From WACF01 sp040880205 (GTDB lineage Bacteria; Pseudomonadota; Gammaproteobacteria; Pseudomonadales; Cellvibrionaceae), in the NCBI GenBank assembly GCA_040880205.1, contig JBBDIU010000045.1, positions 1 to 39,827 of the forward strand: a stretch of 39,827 nucleotides of DNA, in the 5' to 3' direction. The notes beneath the pieces were generated by a model. That model saw only the letters and a program-made list of their open reading frames with translations. It did not search any database and was not told where the DNA came from. Made by a program: the position numbers and the translations under genes. Below, piece after piece: positions 16,053 through 24,582 of the stretch (positions within the stretch are counted from its first letter, which is position 1; every line of letters starts with the position of its first letter).

Positions 16053-17408
16053 ATGACTCAATCGCTTACCTGTTTCAAGGCCTACGACATTCGCGGACGC
16101 GTGCCCGACGAATTGAATACCGATATTGCCTATCGCATCGGCCGCGCGTTTGCTGACTACCTGCACGCCAAGCGGGTTGTGGTGGGTCACGACATCCGCC
16201 TGACCAGCCCGGAATTGACCGATGCGGTGGTTAAAGGCATCACTGACGCTGGCGCCGACGTACTGCACATCGGACAATGCGGCACCGAAGAAGTCTATTT
16301 CGCCACCTTCGATCAAGGCGTGGACGGCGGCATCTGTGTCACCGCCAGCCACAATCCCATGGATTACAACGGCCTGAAATTGGTGCGGGAAGGCTCCCGG
16401 CCCATCAGTGGCGACACTGGTTTGCTGGACATCAAGAAAATGGTTGAAGCGGCCGATTTCGCGACTGTCGCGCGCAAAGGCTCGGTGACAATCTGCGCTA
16501 GCCGCCCGCGCTATATTGAACATCTGCTCACGTATATTGATGTGGGAAAACTGCAGCCGCTGAAGATTGTGGTCAATGCGGGCAATGGTGGCGCTGGCGT
16601 GGTTATCGATGCACTGGAGACTCATCTGCCGTTTGAATTTATCAAGATTCATCATGACGCCGACGGCTCTTTTCCCAATGGTATTCCCAATCCCCTGGTG
16701 CCGGAGAATCGCCCGGCCACCATTGAGGCGGTAAAAAAGCACGGCGCGGATTTTGGCATCGCTTGGGACGGCGACTTCGACCGTTGTTTCTTCTTTGATG
16801 AAAACGGCAGTTTTATCGAAGGCTATTATCTGGTTGGCCTATTGGGCGAGGCCTTTCTGATAAAAACCCCAGGTGCGAAAATTGTGCACGACCCGCGTCT
16901 GATTTGGAACACTCAGGCCATTGCCAAGGAATTTGGCGGTGTGGCGGTGCAAAGTAAAACAGGCCACGCCTTTATCAAAGAGCGCATGCGCAAGGAAGAT
17001 GCCGTTTATGGTGGCGAGATGAGCGCTCACCATTACTTCAAAGGATTCGCTTACTGTGATAGCGGCATGATTCCCTGGCTGCTGGTGAGTGAATTGATCA
17101 GCATCAAGGAAAAGGGGTTGTCCACTTTGGTGAGCGAATGCATCGCCAAATTTCCGTGCAGCGGCGAGATCAACCGCACTATCGCCGAACCGGAAGAGGC
17201 GCTTAGAAAGGCCGAGGAACATTACGGCCCGGCCGCTCTATCGGTCGAACACATCGACGGCCTCAGTGTTGCCTTCAAAGATTGGCGATTTAACCTGCGC
17301 AAATCCAACACCGAACCCGTGGTGCGGCTCAATGTGGAAACGCGAGGTGATATTGCGTTGATGGAAGAAAAGCGCGATGAGTTGATCGGGTTTTTGGATC
17401 AGTTTTGA
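16053..17408 (+). CDS. manB: phosphomannomutase, CpsG/ManB type
   Basis: This alpha-D-phosphohexomutase interconverts mannose 6-phosphate and mannose 1-phosphate, leading to GDP-mannose for polysaccharides. The N-terminus LTCFKAYDIRGRVPDELN is typical of the E. coli CpsG branch rather than AlgC. The four signature loops are visible: the phosphoserine loop TASHNPMDYNG, the metal loop DGDFDRCFFFDE, the sugar loop GGEMSAHHYF and the phosphate loop RKSNTEPVVRLN. The product has 451 residues from the ATG chosen here, which has GGAAGGA about 10 nt upstream; an in-frame ATG 18 bp earlier coincides with that site. It probably shares a transcript with galU. A heptamer array begins 7 bp after the stop. 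Confidence 0.94.
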   Translation: MTQSLTCFKAYDIRGRVPDELNTDIAYRIGRAFADYLHAKRVVVGHDIRLTSPELTDAVVKGITDAGADVLHIGQCGTEEVYFATFDQGVDGGICVTASHNPMDYNGLKLVREGSRPISGDTGLLDIKKMVEAADFATVARKGSVTICASRPRYIEHLLTYIDVGKLQPLKIVVNAGNGGAGVVIDALETHLPFEFIKIHHDADGSFPNGIPNPLVPENRPATIEAVKKHGADFGIAWDGDFDRCFFFDENGSFIEGYYLVGLLGEAFLIKTPGAKIVHDPRLIWNTQAIAKEFGGVAVQSKTGHAFIKERMRKEDAVYGGEMSAHHYFKGFAYCDSGMIPWLLVSELISIKEKGLSTLVSECIAKFPCSGEINRTIAEPEEALRKAEEHYGPAALSVEHIDGLSVAFKDWRFNLRKSNTEPVVRLNVETRGDIALMEEKRDELIGFLDQF

Positions 17409-17414
17409 TGATGA

Positions 17415-17519
17415 CGTGAGACGTGAGACGTGAGACGTGAGACGTGAGACGTGAGATGTGAGATGACGAGTGAATGGTGAATAGTGAATGGTGAATCGTA
17501 AAAAGTGCAAGGTGAGCGC
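17415..17519 (+). repeat. heptamer array C (CGTGAGA to RGTGAAT, about 15 units)
   Basis: Six CGTGAGA units and a TGTGAGA are followed, after a small slip near 17466, by AGTGAAT, GGTGAAT, AGTGAAT, GGTGAAT, CGTAAAA, AGTGCAA and GGTGAGC. The 7-bp period continues while the unit changes, and the GT at positions 2-3 of each unit is kept. The array starts 7 bp after the manB stop. Confidence 0.9.
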
Positions 17520-17523
17520 GCCG

Positions 17524-17556
17524 TTGCGCGGCCCCAGGCAGGGGGCAGCCGCGCAA
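17524..17556. repeat. GC-rich hairpin core between arrays C and D
   Basis: TTGCGCGGC (17524-17532) and GCCGCGCAA (17548-17556) form a perfect 9-bp inverted repeat. The 14-mer CAGCCGCGCAATGC (17546-17559) occurs again at 26907-26920 inside the other array-flanked element. It may act as a bidirectional terminator for the convergent manB and pgi genes. Confidence 0.6.
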
Positions 17557-17631
17557 TGCGGGGATTAACAGGTGAATAGTGGTCGCACCGGCTCCTTCTG
17601 CGGCATACACTCCGATAAATGGCGAAACGCG

Positions 17632-17680
17632 AGATGTGAGACAGACCTTTCATCTCACATCTTACGTCTTACATATCACC
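17632..17680 (-). repeat. heptamer array D with inverted partner, overlapping the pgi stop
   Basis: On the minus strand four units read GGTGATA, TGTAAGA, CGTAAGA, TGTGAGA (17680 down to 17653). The pgi TGA stop lies inside the first of them. AGATGTGAGA (17632-17641) pairs perfectly with TCTCACATCT (17653-17662), making a 10-bp hairpin. With array C these units flank the GC-rich core in opposite orientation. Confidence 0.78.
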
Positions 17681-19316
17681 TTCTATACAAATCAATCAAC
17701 TGCTGCGTAGAGCTATCGAAGCCGCCACTTTCCTCGGCACCTTCTAGTCCTGCATAAATTGGTCCGCTCAATTGTTTGCCCAGCTCCACTCCCCATTGGT
17801 CGAATGCATTAATATTTAGCAAGACGCTCAACGTAAATACCTTGTGTTCGTACAGCGCGATTAAAGCACCCAGGGTGCTTGGGTTGAGTTCGTCCATAAA
17901 CAGAGTACTGCTGGGGCGGTTGCCGGGAATGACCTTGTGGGGGGCCAAACGTTTGGCCTGAACTTTTGGCATGCCAGCCGCAATCAATTCCTGCTGCGCC
18001 TGCTCAAGGGTTTTGCCGGTCATTAAAGCTTGGGTTTGGCTCAGGCAGCAGGCAAATAAATGTTTCTGCTGGTGTTCCAGGTTGTGCTGGGCGTGGCGAT
18101 TTACAATAAATTCCGCCGGAATGAAACGGGTACCCTGGTGCAGCAGTTGATGGAAGGAGTGCTGGCCGATAGTGCCTTCACTGCCCCAGATGACTAATCC
18201 GGTCGGATAACCTAGGGTCTCTCCTTCGCGGTTGACGCCTTTGCCCAGGCTTTCCATGTCCAGCTGCTGCAAAAAGGCTGGTAGGTCCTTCAATAAAGTG
18301 TTGTAGGGCAGCACGACCTGACTGTGTGCATTCCAAAATTGACTGTACCAAAAAGTCAGCAGCGCTTGTATAACTGGCATGTTGGCGGCGAAATCGCTGT
18401 GGCGAAAATGCTCGTCCATCTGGTGAGCACCCGCTAGCAGCTGCTTGAACTGCTCAGTACCCACGGCTAGTGCGATCGGCAAGCCAATGGCGGACCACAA
18501 CGAATAACGTCCGCCGACCCAATCCCACATGGGAAACAAATTTTCCTTGGCGATCCCAAACTCCACCGCTTTAGCTACCTTGGCGGTGATCGACACAAAA
18601 TGCTTGGCGATATCGTCGTCGCTACAGCCGCTGTCCAACAGCCATTGTCGAGCGGTTTTGGCGTTTTCCAGGGTCTCGAGCGTTGTGAAGGATTTGGAGG
18701 CGACAATAAACAGTGTGGTTTCCGGGTTTAGGCTGGCCAGCTTTTCCGCGATGTCCGCACCGTCGATATTGGCAACAAAATGCAATGCAACGTGCGGTAG
18801 GTGAAAAGGTTTGAGCGCGGCGGTGACCATGCGCGGCCCGAGATCCGAGCCGCCAATTCCGATGTTGACCACATCGGTGATTGCCAGGTCGGTAAAGCCG
18901 TGCCACTTGCCGCTATGAACCGTCTCTACGAAGCGAGTAAGCTTGGTAAGCGTTTGGTGAACAGCCTGTTCTTCATCGGTTTCCGCGTTGGGTGAGCGCA
19001 GAGCAACATGCAGGGCGCTGCGGTCTTCGGTGTGATTGATCTTTTCGCCAGTGAAAAGCGCTTCGATGGCTGTTTTAAGTTTCGCTTCCTTGGTGGTTTC
19101 AACCAAAAGCCTCAGGGTTTGCCCGGTAATATGGTTCTTTGAGTAGTCTAGGGTCAAACCGCAAGCACTGAGACAAAACGCCTGCGCGCGCGCCGGGTCC
19201 TGTGTGAAGAGTTGGTTGAGTGTGTGCTGTTGGAAATTGTTGTATTCACCTTGTAACGCGGTCCAGTGCGAATAGCGGCCGACCAGACTGGCAGGAGGGT
19301 TGCCGGATAGAGTCAT
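17676..19316 (-). CDS. pgi: glucose-6-phosphate isomerase
   Basis: Pgi interconverts glucose 6-phosphate and fructose 6-phosphate in glycolysis and gluconeogenesis, and links to the galU and manB products. The 546-residue length is normal. Family signatures are NIGIGGSDLGPRMVTAAL, the DWVGGRYSLWSAIGLPIAL block, the catalytic-base region EGTIGQHSFHQLLHQGTR and HKVIPGNRPSSTLFMDEL. The gene converges on manB. Its last codons run into a 7-bp array that contains the stop. Upstream, a hairpin-rich repeat separates it from ispB, so it probably has its own promoter or is read through from ispB. Confidence 0.97.
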   Translation of the reverse strand: MTLSGNPPASLVGRYSHWTALQGEYNNFQQHTLNQLFTQDPARAQAFCLSACGLTLDYSKNHITGQTLRLLVETTKEAKLKTAIEALFTGEKINHTEDRSALHVALRSPNAETDEEQAVHQTLTKLTRFVETVHSGKWHGFTDLAITDVVNIGIGGSDLGPRMVTAALKPFHLPHVALHFVANIDGADIAEKLASLNPETTLFIVASKSFTTLETLENAKTARQWLLDSGCSDDDIAKHFVSITAKVAKAVEFGIAKENLFPMWDWVGGRYSLWSAIGLPIALAVGTEQFKQLLAGAHQMDEHFRHSDFAANMPVIQALLTFWYSQFWNAHSQVVLPYNTLLKDLPAFLQQLDMESLGKGVNREGETLGYPTGLVIWGSEGTIGQHSFHQLLHQGTRFIPAEFIVNRHAQHNLEHQQKHLFACCLSQTQALMTGKTLEQAQQELIAAGMPKVQAKRLAPHKVIPGNRPSSTLFMDELNPSTLGALIALYEHKVFTLSVLLNINAFDQWGVELGKQLSGPIYAGLEGAEESGGFDSSTQQLIDLYRR

Positions 19317-19346
19317 AACAGGGCCTTAGGTAATCCATGACATTAA

Positions 19347-19515
19347 TATTAACCCGGCAATTAAGATTCGGGTCAATAGCGCGGTACGGGGATGTGCCGC
19401 CGCTGGCCATAGGCCAGCGCGAGTCCTTGAAATACTGGCGCAAGTACGCGAACTTGCGCCAGTATTTTTCAAGGGTGACAATTAAATAGATCCTATTTGA
19501 TTGCCAGGTTAATAG
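19347..19515. repeat. MITE-like hairpin repeat, copy 1
   Basis: This element is about 169 bp and matches 30864-31050 along its length. Its ends are imperfect terminal inverted repeats, TATTAACCCGGCAAT on the left and ATTGCCAGGTTAATA on the right. Inside are GCGGTAC-GGGGAT-GTGCCGC (19381-19400), CGCTGGCC-ATA-GGCCAGCG (19401-19419) and a long stem (TACTGGCGCAAGT with ACTTGCGCCAGTA, 19433-19464, extended by flanking pairs). No coding capacity is seen. The right end supplies the ispB stop codon. Confidence 0.85.
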
Positions 19516-20471
19516 TTGCGGTCAATTGCGAATTCGGCTAAGTCGCGCATTGCCTTTAAGTAAATTGATTCGGGGATTGCCGCCAGTTGCTCACTGGCCT
19601 TGCCAACGTGATTGCGAGCGCACTCGGTGGTGTAGCTCAAACCATCATACTCTTTGACGATGTCTACGATAGCATTGAGTTGCTCAGATGACCCTTCACG
19701 CAGCGCGTTGGCGATAAGATCGGTGTCTTTTTGAGGGGCGCGCTGCATGGCGATAATGAGGGGCAGCGTCGGCTTTCCCTCCGCCAGATCATCACCGATA
19801 TTTTTTCCCAGGCTCTGACGGTCGCCATCGTAGTCCAATGCATCGTCGATCAGTTGGAAAGCCATGCCAACGTGGTAGCCATACTGACGCAAAGCGTTCC
19901 GTTGTGACGCTTCCGCCTCGGCCAATACTGCCGCGGTTTCGGCGGCCGAGGCAAACAGAATGGCCGTTTTCTTGTGAATGACGTCGAGGTAGGCTGCTTC
20001 GCCAACCTCCGGGTTTCTGGCGTTCACCAACTGCTGCACCTCACCTTCGGAAATGGTGTTAGTGGTATCTGCAAGAATACGCATGATGTTCATGTTGCCG
20101 ATGTTGACCATTAATTGAAAGGCACGCGAATAAAGAAAGTCGCCAACCAGCACACTGGGTGCATTGCCCCATTTGGCATTGGCGGTGAGGCGGCCGCGCC
20201 GCAGATTGGATACGTCTACCACGTCATCGTGCAACAGGGTGGCGGTGTGAATAAACTCGATAATCGCGGCGAGTTTCAGGTGCTCGCATTGCTGATAACC
20301 GAGAGCCCTGCTGGCCAGCAACACTAGCAGGGGCCGCAGGCGTTTGCCGCCAGCGTCCACCAGATAGTGACCGATATTCTCAACCAAGCCTACGTCGGAA
20401 TGTAGCTGCTCGACAATAAGCTGATTGACGGCTTCGAAGTCGTTCTGCACCGGGGCATGGAATGGTAGCAT
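19509..20471 (-). CDS. ispB: octaprenyl diphosphate synthase
   Basis: IspB extends farnesyl diphosphate with isopentenyl diphosphate to the long prenyl tail of ubiquinone and menaquinone. The 320-residue protein has GGKRLRPLLVLL, the first aspartate-rich motif LLHDDVVDVSNLRRG (DDxxD form) and the second FQLIDDALDYDGD. These, together with the length, place it with long-chain synthases. In many gammaproteobacteria it lies divergent from rplU-rpmA-obgE; here an acyl-CoA synthetase gene is interposed. The C-terminus AEFAIDRNY ends in a TAA that belongs to the terminal repeat of the MITE-like element, so the last residues or the stop may have been remodelled by its insertion. Confidence 0.95.
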   Translation of the reverse strand: MLPFHAPVQNDFEAVNQLIVEQLHSDVGLVENIGHYLVDAGGKRLRPLLVLLASRALGYQQCEHLKLAAIIEFIHTATLLHDDVVDVSNLRRGRLTANAKWGNAPSVLVGDFLYSRAFQLMVNIGNMNIMRILADTTNTISEGEVQQLVNARNPEVGEAAYLDVIHKKTAILFASAAETAAVLAEAEASQRNALRQYGYHVGMAFQLIDDALDYDGDRQSLGKNIGDDLAEGKPTLPLIIAMQRAPQKDTDLIANALREGSSEQLNAIVDIVKEYDGLSYTTECARNHVGKASEQLAAIPESIYLKAMRDLAEFAIDRNY

Positions 20472-20534
20472 GGGGGCGGTTCAAACCAGCGGATGAAATA
20501 GAGTGGGAATGCTAAAGGGCTGCCCTATCAAGGT

Positions 20535-20561
20535 CAAGGCAAGGACAAGGCAAGGACAAGG
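20535..20561. repeat. 11-bp tandem repeat
   Basis: CAAGGCAAGGA occurs 2.4 times between the divergent ispB and acyl-CoA synthetase starts, about 65 bp from the ispB start. It may be a slippage-prone leader; no function is evident. Confidence 0.6.
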
Positions 20562-20718
20562 TAAAGGACTGTTGAGCCGCCCGGGAACGTCGTGAGCACG
20601 ACTCCCAAAGGGGCAAACGCAGCTGGACAAATCGTTGTGGGTGAACCTTAGGTTTTTTGAGTCAGCCATGGTAGTCGGTGCGCCTATCATAATCCTAACC
20701 TTCGATGGATTTACAACA

Positions 20719-22350
20719 ATGGCAAAGCAATCAATATACGAACAGGATCTGGACCCCAATGTCGCCAATTATACGCCCTTATCGCCGCTGAGTTTCCTGC
20801 GCCGTGCGGCCACGCTCTATCCAGAGTATCCGGCCATTGTTCACGGCGGACTGCAACGTATCTGGCGGGACGTTTACCACCGATGTGCGAGTGTGGCTGA
20901 TGCCCTCATCCGTAATGGTGTAGAAAAAGGCGAAACAGTTTCGGTTATGCTGCCGAACACGCCGGAAATGTTTGAAGCACATTTTGCGATACCCATGGCC
21001 GGTGCGGTACTAAATGCCATTAACACTCGCCTGGACGCGGCCACTGTGGCCTTTATTCTGCAACATGCCGAGGCCAAGGTATTCATCGTCGATCCGGAAT
21101 TTGGGGAGGTGGTCCGCAAAGCCCTGGACCAGATCGAGGAAAAACCCCTGGTGGTTTATACCGAAGATCCCGAGTTCGATGGCAGCGGCATCGCCGTTGG
21201 CGATTTAAGCTACGCACAATTGCTGGCGCAAGGCGATCCGCAATTTCCCTGGCGATTGCCCAAAGATGAATGGCAGGCAATCTCTCTTAATTACACCTCC
21301 GGTACCACGGGCAATCCCAAGGGCGTGATTTACCACCACCGTGGCGCCTACTTGAACGCCGCCAACAATGCCCTGGTCTGGGATATGGGGCCGCATCCGC
21401 GCTACCTGTGGACCCTGCCCATGTTTCACTGCAATGGCTGGTGCTTTCCCTGGACTCTGGCGGCCAATGTGGGTACCAGCATTTGCTTGCGCCAGGTGCG
21501 GGAAGACAAGATTTTCGCCGCTATCAAGGAACACAAGGCGACGCATTTCTGCGGCGCACCGGTGGTGTTGAACATGCTGGTCAACGCCGATGATGCGCTC
21601 AAGCAGGGCATCGACCATCGCGTCCAGGTCATGACCGGTGGCGCGGCACCGCCGGCGGCGGTCATTGCCGGCATGGAAAAGATCGGTATCGAGGTTACCC
21701 AAGTGTACGGACTCACGGAGACTTATGGGCCCATGGTAGTGAGTGCCTGGCAATCCCAGTGGGACAATCGTTCCTTCGATGAAAAATGTCGACTCATGGC
21801 CCGGCAGGGCATTCCCGCTGTGTTGGCCGAGGACCTTATGGTTGCCGACCCGGATACCCTGGAGCCGGTGCCCTGGGACGGCGAAACCCAGGGTGAAATC
21901 ATGATGCGTGGCAACATCGTGATGAAGGGCTATCTGAAAAACCCCAGAACCACCCGGGAAGCCTTCGCCGGTGGCTGGTTCCATTCCGGTGATATCGCGG
22001 TGCGCCACCCGGATGGCTATATCCAGATCAAGGACCGCTCCAAGGACATCATCATCAGCGGTGGGGAAAACATCTCCAGCATTGAAGTGGAGGGCGTTCT
22101 CTTCAGTCATCCTGCGGTACTGGAGGCGGCGGTGGTGGCCAAGAGCGACGAAAAGTGGGGCGAAGTCCCTTGCGCCTTCGTGACCCTAAAACCCGGAGCC
22201 CAGGCGAGCCAACAGGAACTCATCGATTACTGCCGCGACAACATGGCCCATTTCAAGGCGCCCAAGTACGTGGTGTTTGGCCCGCTGGAGAAAACCTCCA
22301 CCGGCAAGATCCAGAAATACCTGTTACGGGAAAAAGCCGAGGTCATTTGA
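20719..22350 (+). CDS. AMP-forming acyl-CoA synthetase
   Basis: The 543-residue protein belongs to the adenylate-forming (ANL) superfamily, activating a carboxylic acid with ATP and CoA. Core motifs are LNYTSGTTGNPKGVIYHHR (P-loop), VYGLTETYGPMVV, the GYIQIKDRSKDIIISGGENI hinge region, and the C-terminal STGKIQKYLL with its catalytic Lys. The overall form resembles the group that includes medium-chain and methylmercaptopropionate ligases, but the substrate cannot be told from the sequence. The start MAKQSIYEQDLDPN is preferred; an in-frame codon 84 bp upstream would add a hydrophobic, atypical extension. It sits between divergent ispB and the ribosomal rplU unit, an unusual location, suggesting insertion into a conserved order. 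Confidence 0.9.
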   Translation: MAKQSIYEQDLDPNVANYTPLSPLSFLRRAATLYPEYPAIVHGGLQRIWRDVYHRCASVADALIRNGVEKGETVSVMLPNTPEMFEAHFAIPMAGAVLNAINTRLDAATVAFILQHAEAKVFIVDPEFGEVVRKALDQIEEKPLVVYTEDPEFDGSGIAVGDLSYAQLLAQGDPQFPWRLPKDEWQAISLNYTSGTTGNPKGVIYHHRGAYLNAANNALVWDMGPHPRYLWTLPMFHCNGWCFPWTLAANVGTSICLRQVREDKIFAAIKEHKATHFCGAPVVLNMLVNADDALKQGIDHRVQVMTGGAAPPAAVIAGMEKIGIEVTQVYGLTETYGPMVVSAWQSQWDNRSFDEKCRLMARQGIPAVLAEDLMVADPDTLEPVPWDGETQGEIMMRGNIVMKGYLKNPRTTREAFAGGWFHSGDIAVRHPDGYIQIKDRSKDIIISGGENISSIEVEGVLFSHPAVLEAAVVAKSDEKWGEVPCAFVTLKPGAQASQQELIDYCRDNMAHFKAPKYVVFGPLEKTSTGKIQKYLLREKAEVI

Positions 22351-22438
22351 GCGCCGGTCGCCCGATTTGGCCTACCAGCACAGCTTGATCGCGAAATGGG
22401 CCCAGGTTTTCCTCTCTGCCGTCTGCCGTCCCCCGGTA

Positions 22439-22467
22439 TTGCGACCCCCGGTGCTTTCCCGTACAAT
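22439..22467 (+). promoter_or_regulatory. promoter of rplU-rpmA
   Basis: TTGCGA (22439-22444), a 17-bp spacer and TACAAT (22462-22467) form a good sigma-70 promoter. The predicted start is near 22474, giving rplU a leader of about 100 nt, long enough for autoregulation. Confidence 0.65.
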
Positions 22468-22572
22468 CGCCGCCCCTGACGAACCATACGCCGCGAGCCC
22501 CGAAGCGCTTGACCTTGAGGATTCCGGGAACAAGCCGCTCAGTGACGTCCGATACCATTTGGAGCAAGCACC

Positions 22573-22887
22573 ATGTACGCAGTTATTGAAGCCGGTGGCA
22601 AACAGCACCGTGTGGCCGAGGGCGAAACCCTCAAGCTGGAAAAGATCAAGAATGTGGAAGCCGGTGCTACGGTGGATTTCGACCGGGTGCTGCTGGTTGC
22701 CAAAGAAGGCGATGTGAAAATCGGTGCTCCGGTTGTTGCAGGTGCCAAAGTGACGGCCGAAGTGCTCAGCCACGGCCGCCATGACAAGGTCAGAATCATC
22801 AAATTCCGCCGGCGCAAGCATTCCATGAAGCGCCAGGGCCACCGCCAGTGGTACACAGAAGTGAAGATCACTGGCATTACCGCCTGA
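22573..22887 (+). CDS. rplU: 50S ribosomal protein L21
   Basis: L21 binds 23S rRNA and contacts L20 in the large subunit. The 104-residue protein begins MYAVIEAGGKQHRVAEGETL and has the C-terminal RNA-binding HDKVRIIKFRRRKHSMKRQG block of the family. It is the first gene of the conserved rplU-rpmA-obgE order. A GGAGCAAGCACC segment precedes the ATG. Confidence 0.98.
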   Translation: MYAVIEAGGKQHRVAEGETLKLEKIKNVEAGATVDFDRVLLVAKEGDVKIGAPVVAGAKVTAEVLSHGRHDKVRIIKFRRRKHSMKRQGHRQWYTEVKITGITA

Positions 22888-22997
22888 ACCCCCTTATCTT
22901 TTGCATAGAAAGCCTGGGTAAAAACGGTTAGGTAGAAACGGCTAGCTACAAATAGTCAGCTACAAACAGATTTAACGATTGAGATCAGGAGCAAATC

Positions 22998-23255
22998 ATG
23001 GCTCACAAGAAAGCAGGCGGCAGTACTCGCAACGGTCGCGATTCGGAAAGTAAACGCCTGGGCGTGAAGCGCTTCGGCGGTCAGCAGGTCTCCGCCGGCA
23101 GCATCATTGTTCGCCAGCGCGGTACCCAGTTTCACGCCGGTGTGAATGTCGGCATTGGCAAGGATCACACTTTATTCGCCAAGTCTGATGGTGCGGTGAA
23201 GTTCGAGGTCAAGGGCCCGAAAAGCCGCAGGTTCGTTAGTGTGGTCAGCGCCTAG
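22998..23255 (+). CDS. rpmA: 50S ribosomal protein L27
   Basis: L27 lies near the peptidyl-transferase centre. The 85-residue protein starts MAHKKAGGSTRNGRDSESK and contains KRFGGQQVSAGSIIVRQRGT, both diagnostic. AGGAG lies 7 nt before the start. The 110-bp gap from rplU has imperfect repeats (AGCTACAAA) and a hairpin-like terminator follows the gene, which would reduce readthrough into obgE. Confidence 0.98.
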   Translation: MAHKKAGGSTRNGRDSESKRLGVKRFGGQQVSAGSIIVRQRGTQFHAGVNVGIGKDHTLFAKSDGAVKFEVKGPKSRRFVSVVSA

Positions 23256-23315
23256 ACAGGTTTCGGCTCCGACCCACTCACCGGGATACGGGGCGCTAGG
23301 AAGTCTGTAAAATCG

Positions 23316-23345
23316 GAAAGCCCCGTCTCCAGAGATGGGGCTTTC
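23316..23345 (+). terminator. terminator-like hairpin between rpmA and obgE
   Basis: GAAAGCCCC pairs perfectly with GGGGCTTTC, and the inner bases GTCTC/GAGAT extend the stem. Only a short T-rich tract follows directly, so it may be an attenuator rather than a full stop. Confidence 0.65.
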
Positions 23346-23397
23346 TGCGTTCTGGCTTCAAATTTTTTTTCAGATTACGCGCGGTAATGGTTTTCCC

Positions 23398-24582
23398 ATG
23401 AAATTTGTCGACGAAGCAGCAATCTCGGTCCACGCCGGTCGTGGCGGCAACGGCTGCTTGAGCTTTCGGCGCGAAAAGTATATCCCCAAGGGCGGCCCCG
23501 ACGGTGGTGATGGGGGCGACGGCGGCAGTATTTACCTGGAGGCGGACGATAGCATCAATACGCTGGTGGACTATCGCTACCAGCCCAACTACCGGGCCGA
23601 GAGTGGTCAGTCCGGTGCCGGCGGCAATCGTACCGGGTCCAAGGGCAGCGACCTGGTGCTCAAGGTGCCGATCGGAACCACGGTCATCGATGTCGATAGT
23701 GACGAAGTAATCGGCGATCTGACCGAGGCCGGTCAGCAGTTGCTGGTGGCCCAGGGTGGCTTTCATGGATTGGGCAATACCCGGTTCAAATCCAGTACCA
23801 ACCGCGCGCCACGCCAGACCAAACCCGGCTCGGAAGGGGAAAGCCGCAACCTGAAACTGGAACTCAAGGTGCTCGCCGACGTGGGCCTGCTGGGAATGCC
23901 GAATGCGGGCAAGTCCACTTTTATTCGCGCCGTGTCGGCGGCAAAGCCGAAAGTGTCCGACTATCCCTTTACCACCCTGGTGCCGAACCTGGGCGTGGTG
24001 AAGGTGGAAAAGCATCGCAGCTTTGTGGTGGCGGATATTCCGGGCCTGATCAGTGGCGCCGCCGAGGGCGCGGGCTTGGGCATTCGCTTTTTGAAACATT
24101 TGACCCGCTGCCGTGTATTGCTGCATCTGGTGGATGTGGCGCCCTTCGATGGTTCGGATCCGGTGGACAATGTCCAGGCCATTAATCGGGAACTGGAAAA
24201 TTTCAGCCCGACTTTGGCCCGGCGCGAGCAATGGCTGCTGCTCAACAAAATAGACCTGCTGCCAGCGGATCAAGTGGAGGCGCGCTGCCAGGACATCGTC
24301 CAACGATTGAATTGGCAGGGGCCGACATACTCAGTAGCGGCAATTAACAAAACCGGCACGGAAGCACTTTGCGGTAACATCCTGACCGCACTGGAAGCGC
24401 ACTGGCAAGCGGAAGCTGCGGATCCAGAAGTCGCCGCCGCCGAGGAGCGCACCCAAGCGCAAATGCAGCAGGAAGCCCGCGAACGGATTGAAGCCTTGCA
24501 AGCGCAACGCCGGCTGGAACGGAAAGCGCGACGTGACGGCGAGGACGATGATGGCGATGTGGAAGTAATCTATTCGCCCTGA
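23398..24582 (+). CDS. obgE: Obg family GTPase
   Basis: ObgE is a ribosome-associated GTPase involved in large-subunit maturation and stress control. The 394-residue form starting MKFVDEAAISVHAGRGGNGC is standard; the earlier in-frame codon lies inside the upstream terminator. The glycine-rich Obg domain (about 1-158) includes GGPDGGDGGDGGSIYLEAD. The G domain shows GMPNAGKSTFI (G1), FTTLVPNLG (G2), DIPGLI (G3) and LNKIDLL (G4). The C-terminal tail GEDDDGDVEVIYSP is acidic, as in enterobacterial ObgE. Confidence 0.97.
   Translation: MKFVDEAAISVHAGRGGNGCLSFRREKYIPKGGPDGGDGGDGGSIYLEADDSINTLVDYRYQPNYRAESGQSGAGGNRTGSKGSDLVLKVPIGTTVIDVDSDEVIGDLTEAGQQLLVAQGGFHGLGNTRFKSSTNRAPRQTKPGSEGESRNLKLELKVLADVGLLGMPNAGKSTFIRAVSAAKPKVSDYPFTTLVPNLGVVKVEKHRSFVVADIPGLISGAAEGAGLGIRFLKHLTRCRVLLHLVDVAPFDGSDPVDNVQAINRELENFSPTLARREQWLLLNKIDLLPADQVEARCQDIVQRLNWQGPTYSVAAINKTGTEALCGNILTALEAHWQAEAADPEVAAAEERTQAQMQQEARERIEALQAQRRLERKARRDGEDDDGDVEVIYSP

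Noticed and set aside
17415..17519. CRISPR array interpretation of the heptamer repeats
   Set aside because: Units are 7 bp and contiguous without spacers, and no cas genes are present.
21205..22110. 301-codon minus-strand frame in the acyl-CoA synthetase
   Set aside because: Antisense shadow of a gene whose motifs are all in the other frame.
23779..23830. tRNA-like GGTTCAAATCC string
   Set aside because: It lies inside the obgE coding sequence and no cloverleaf can be drawn around it.
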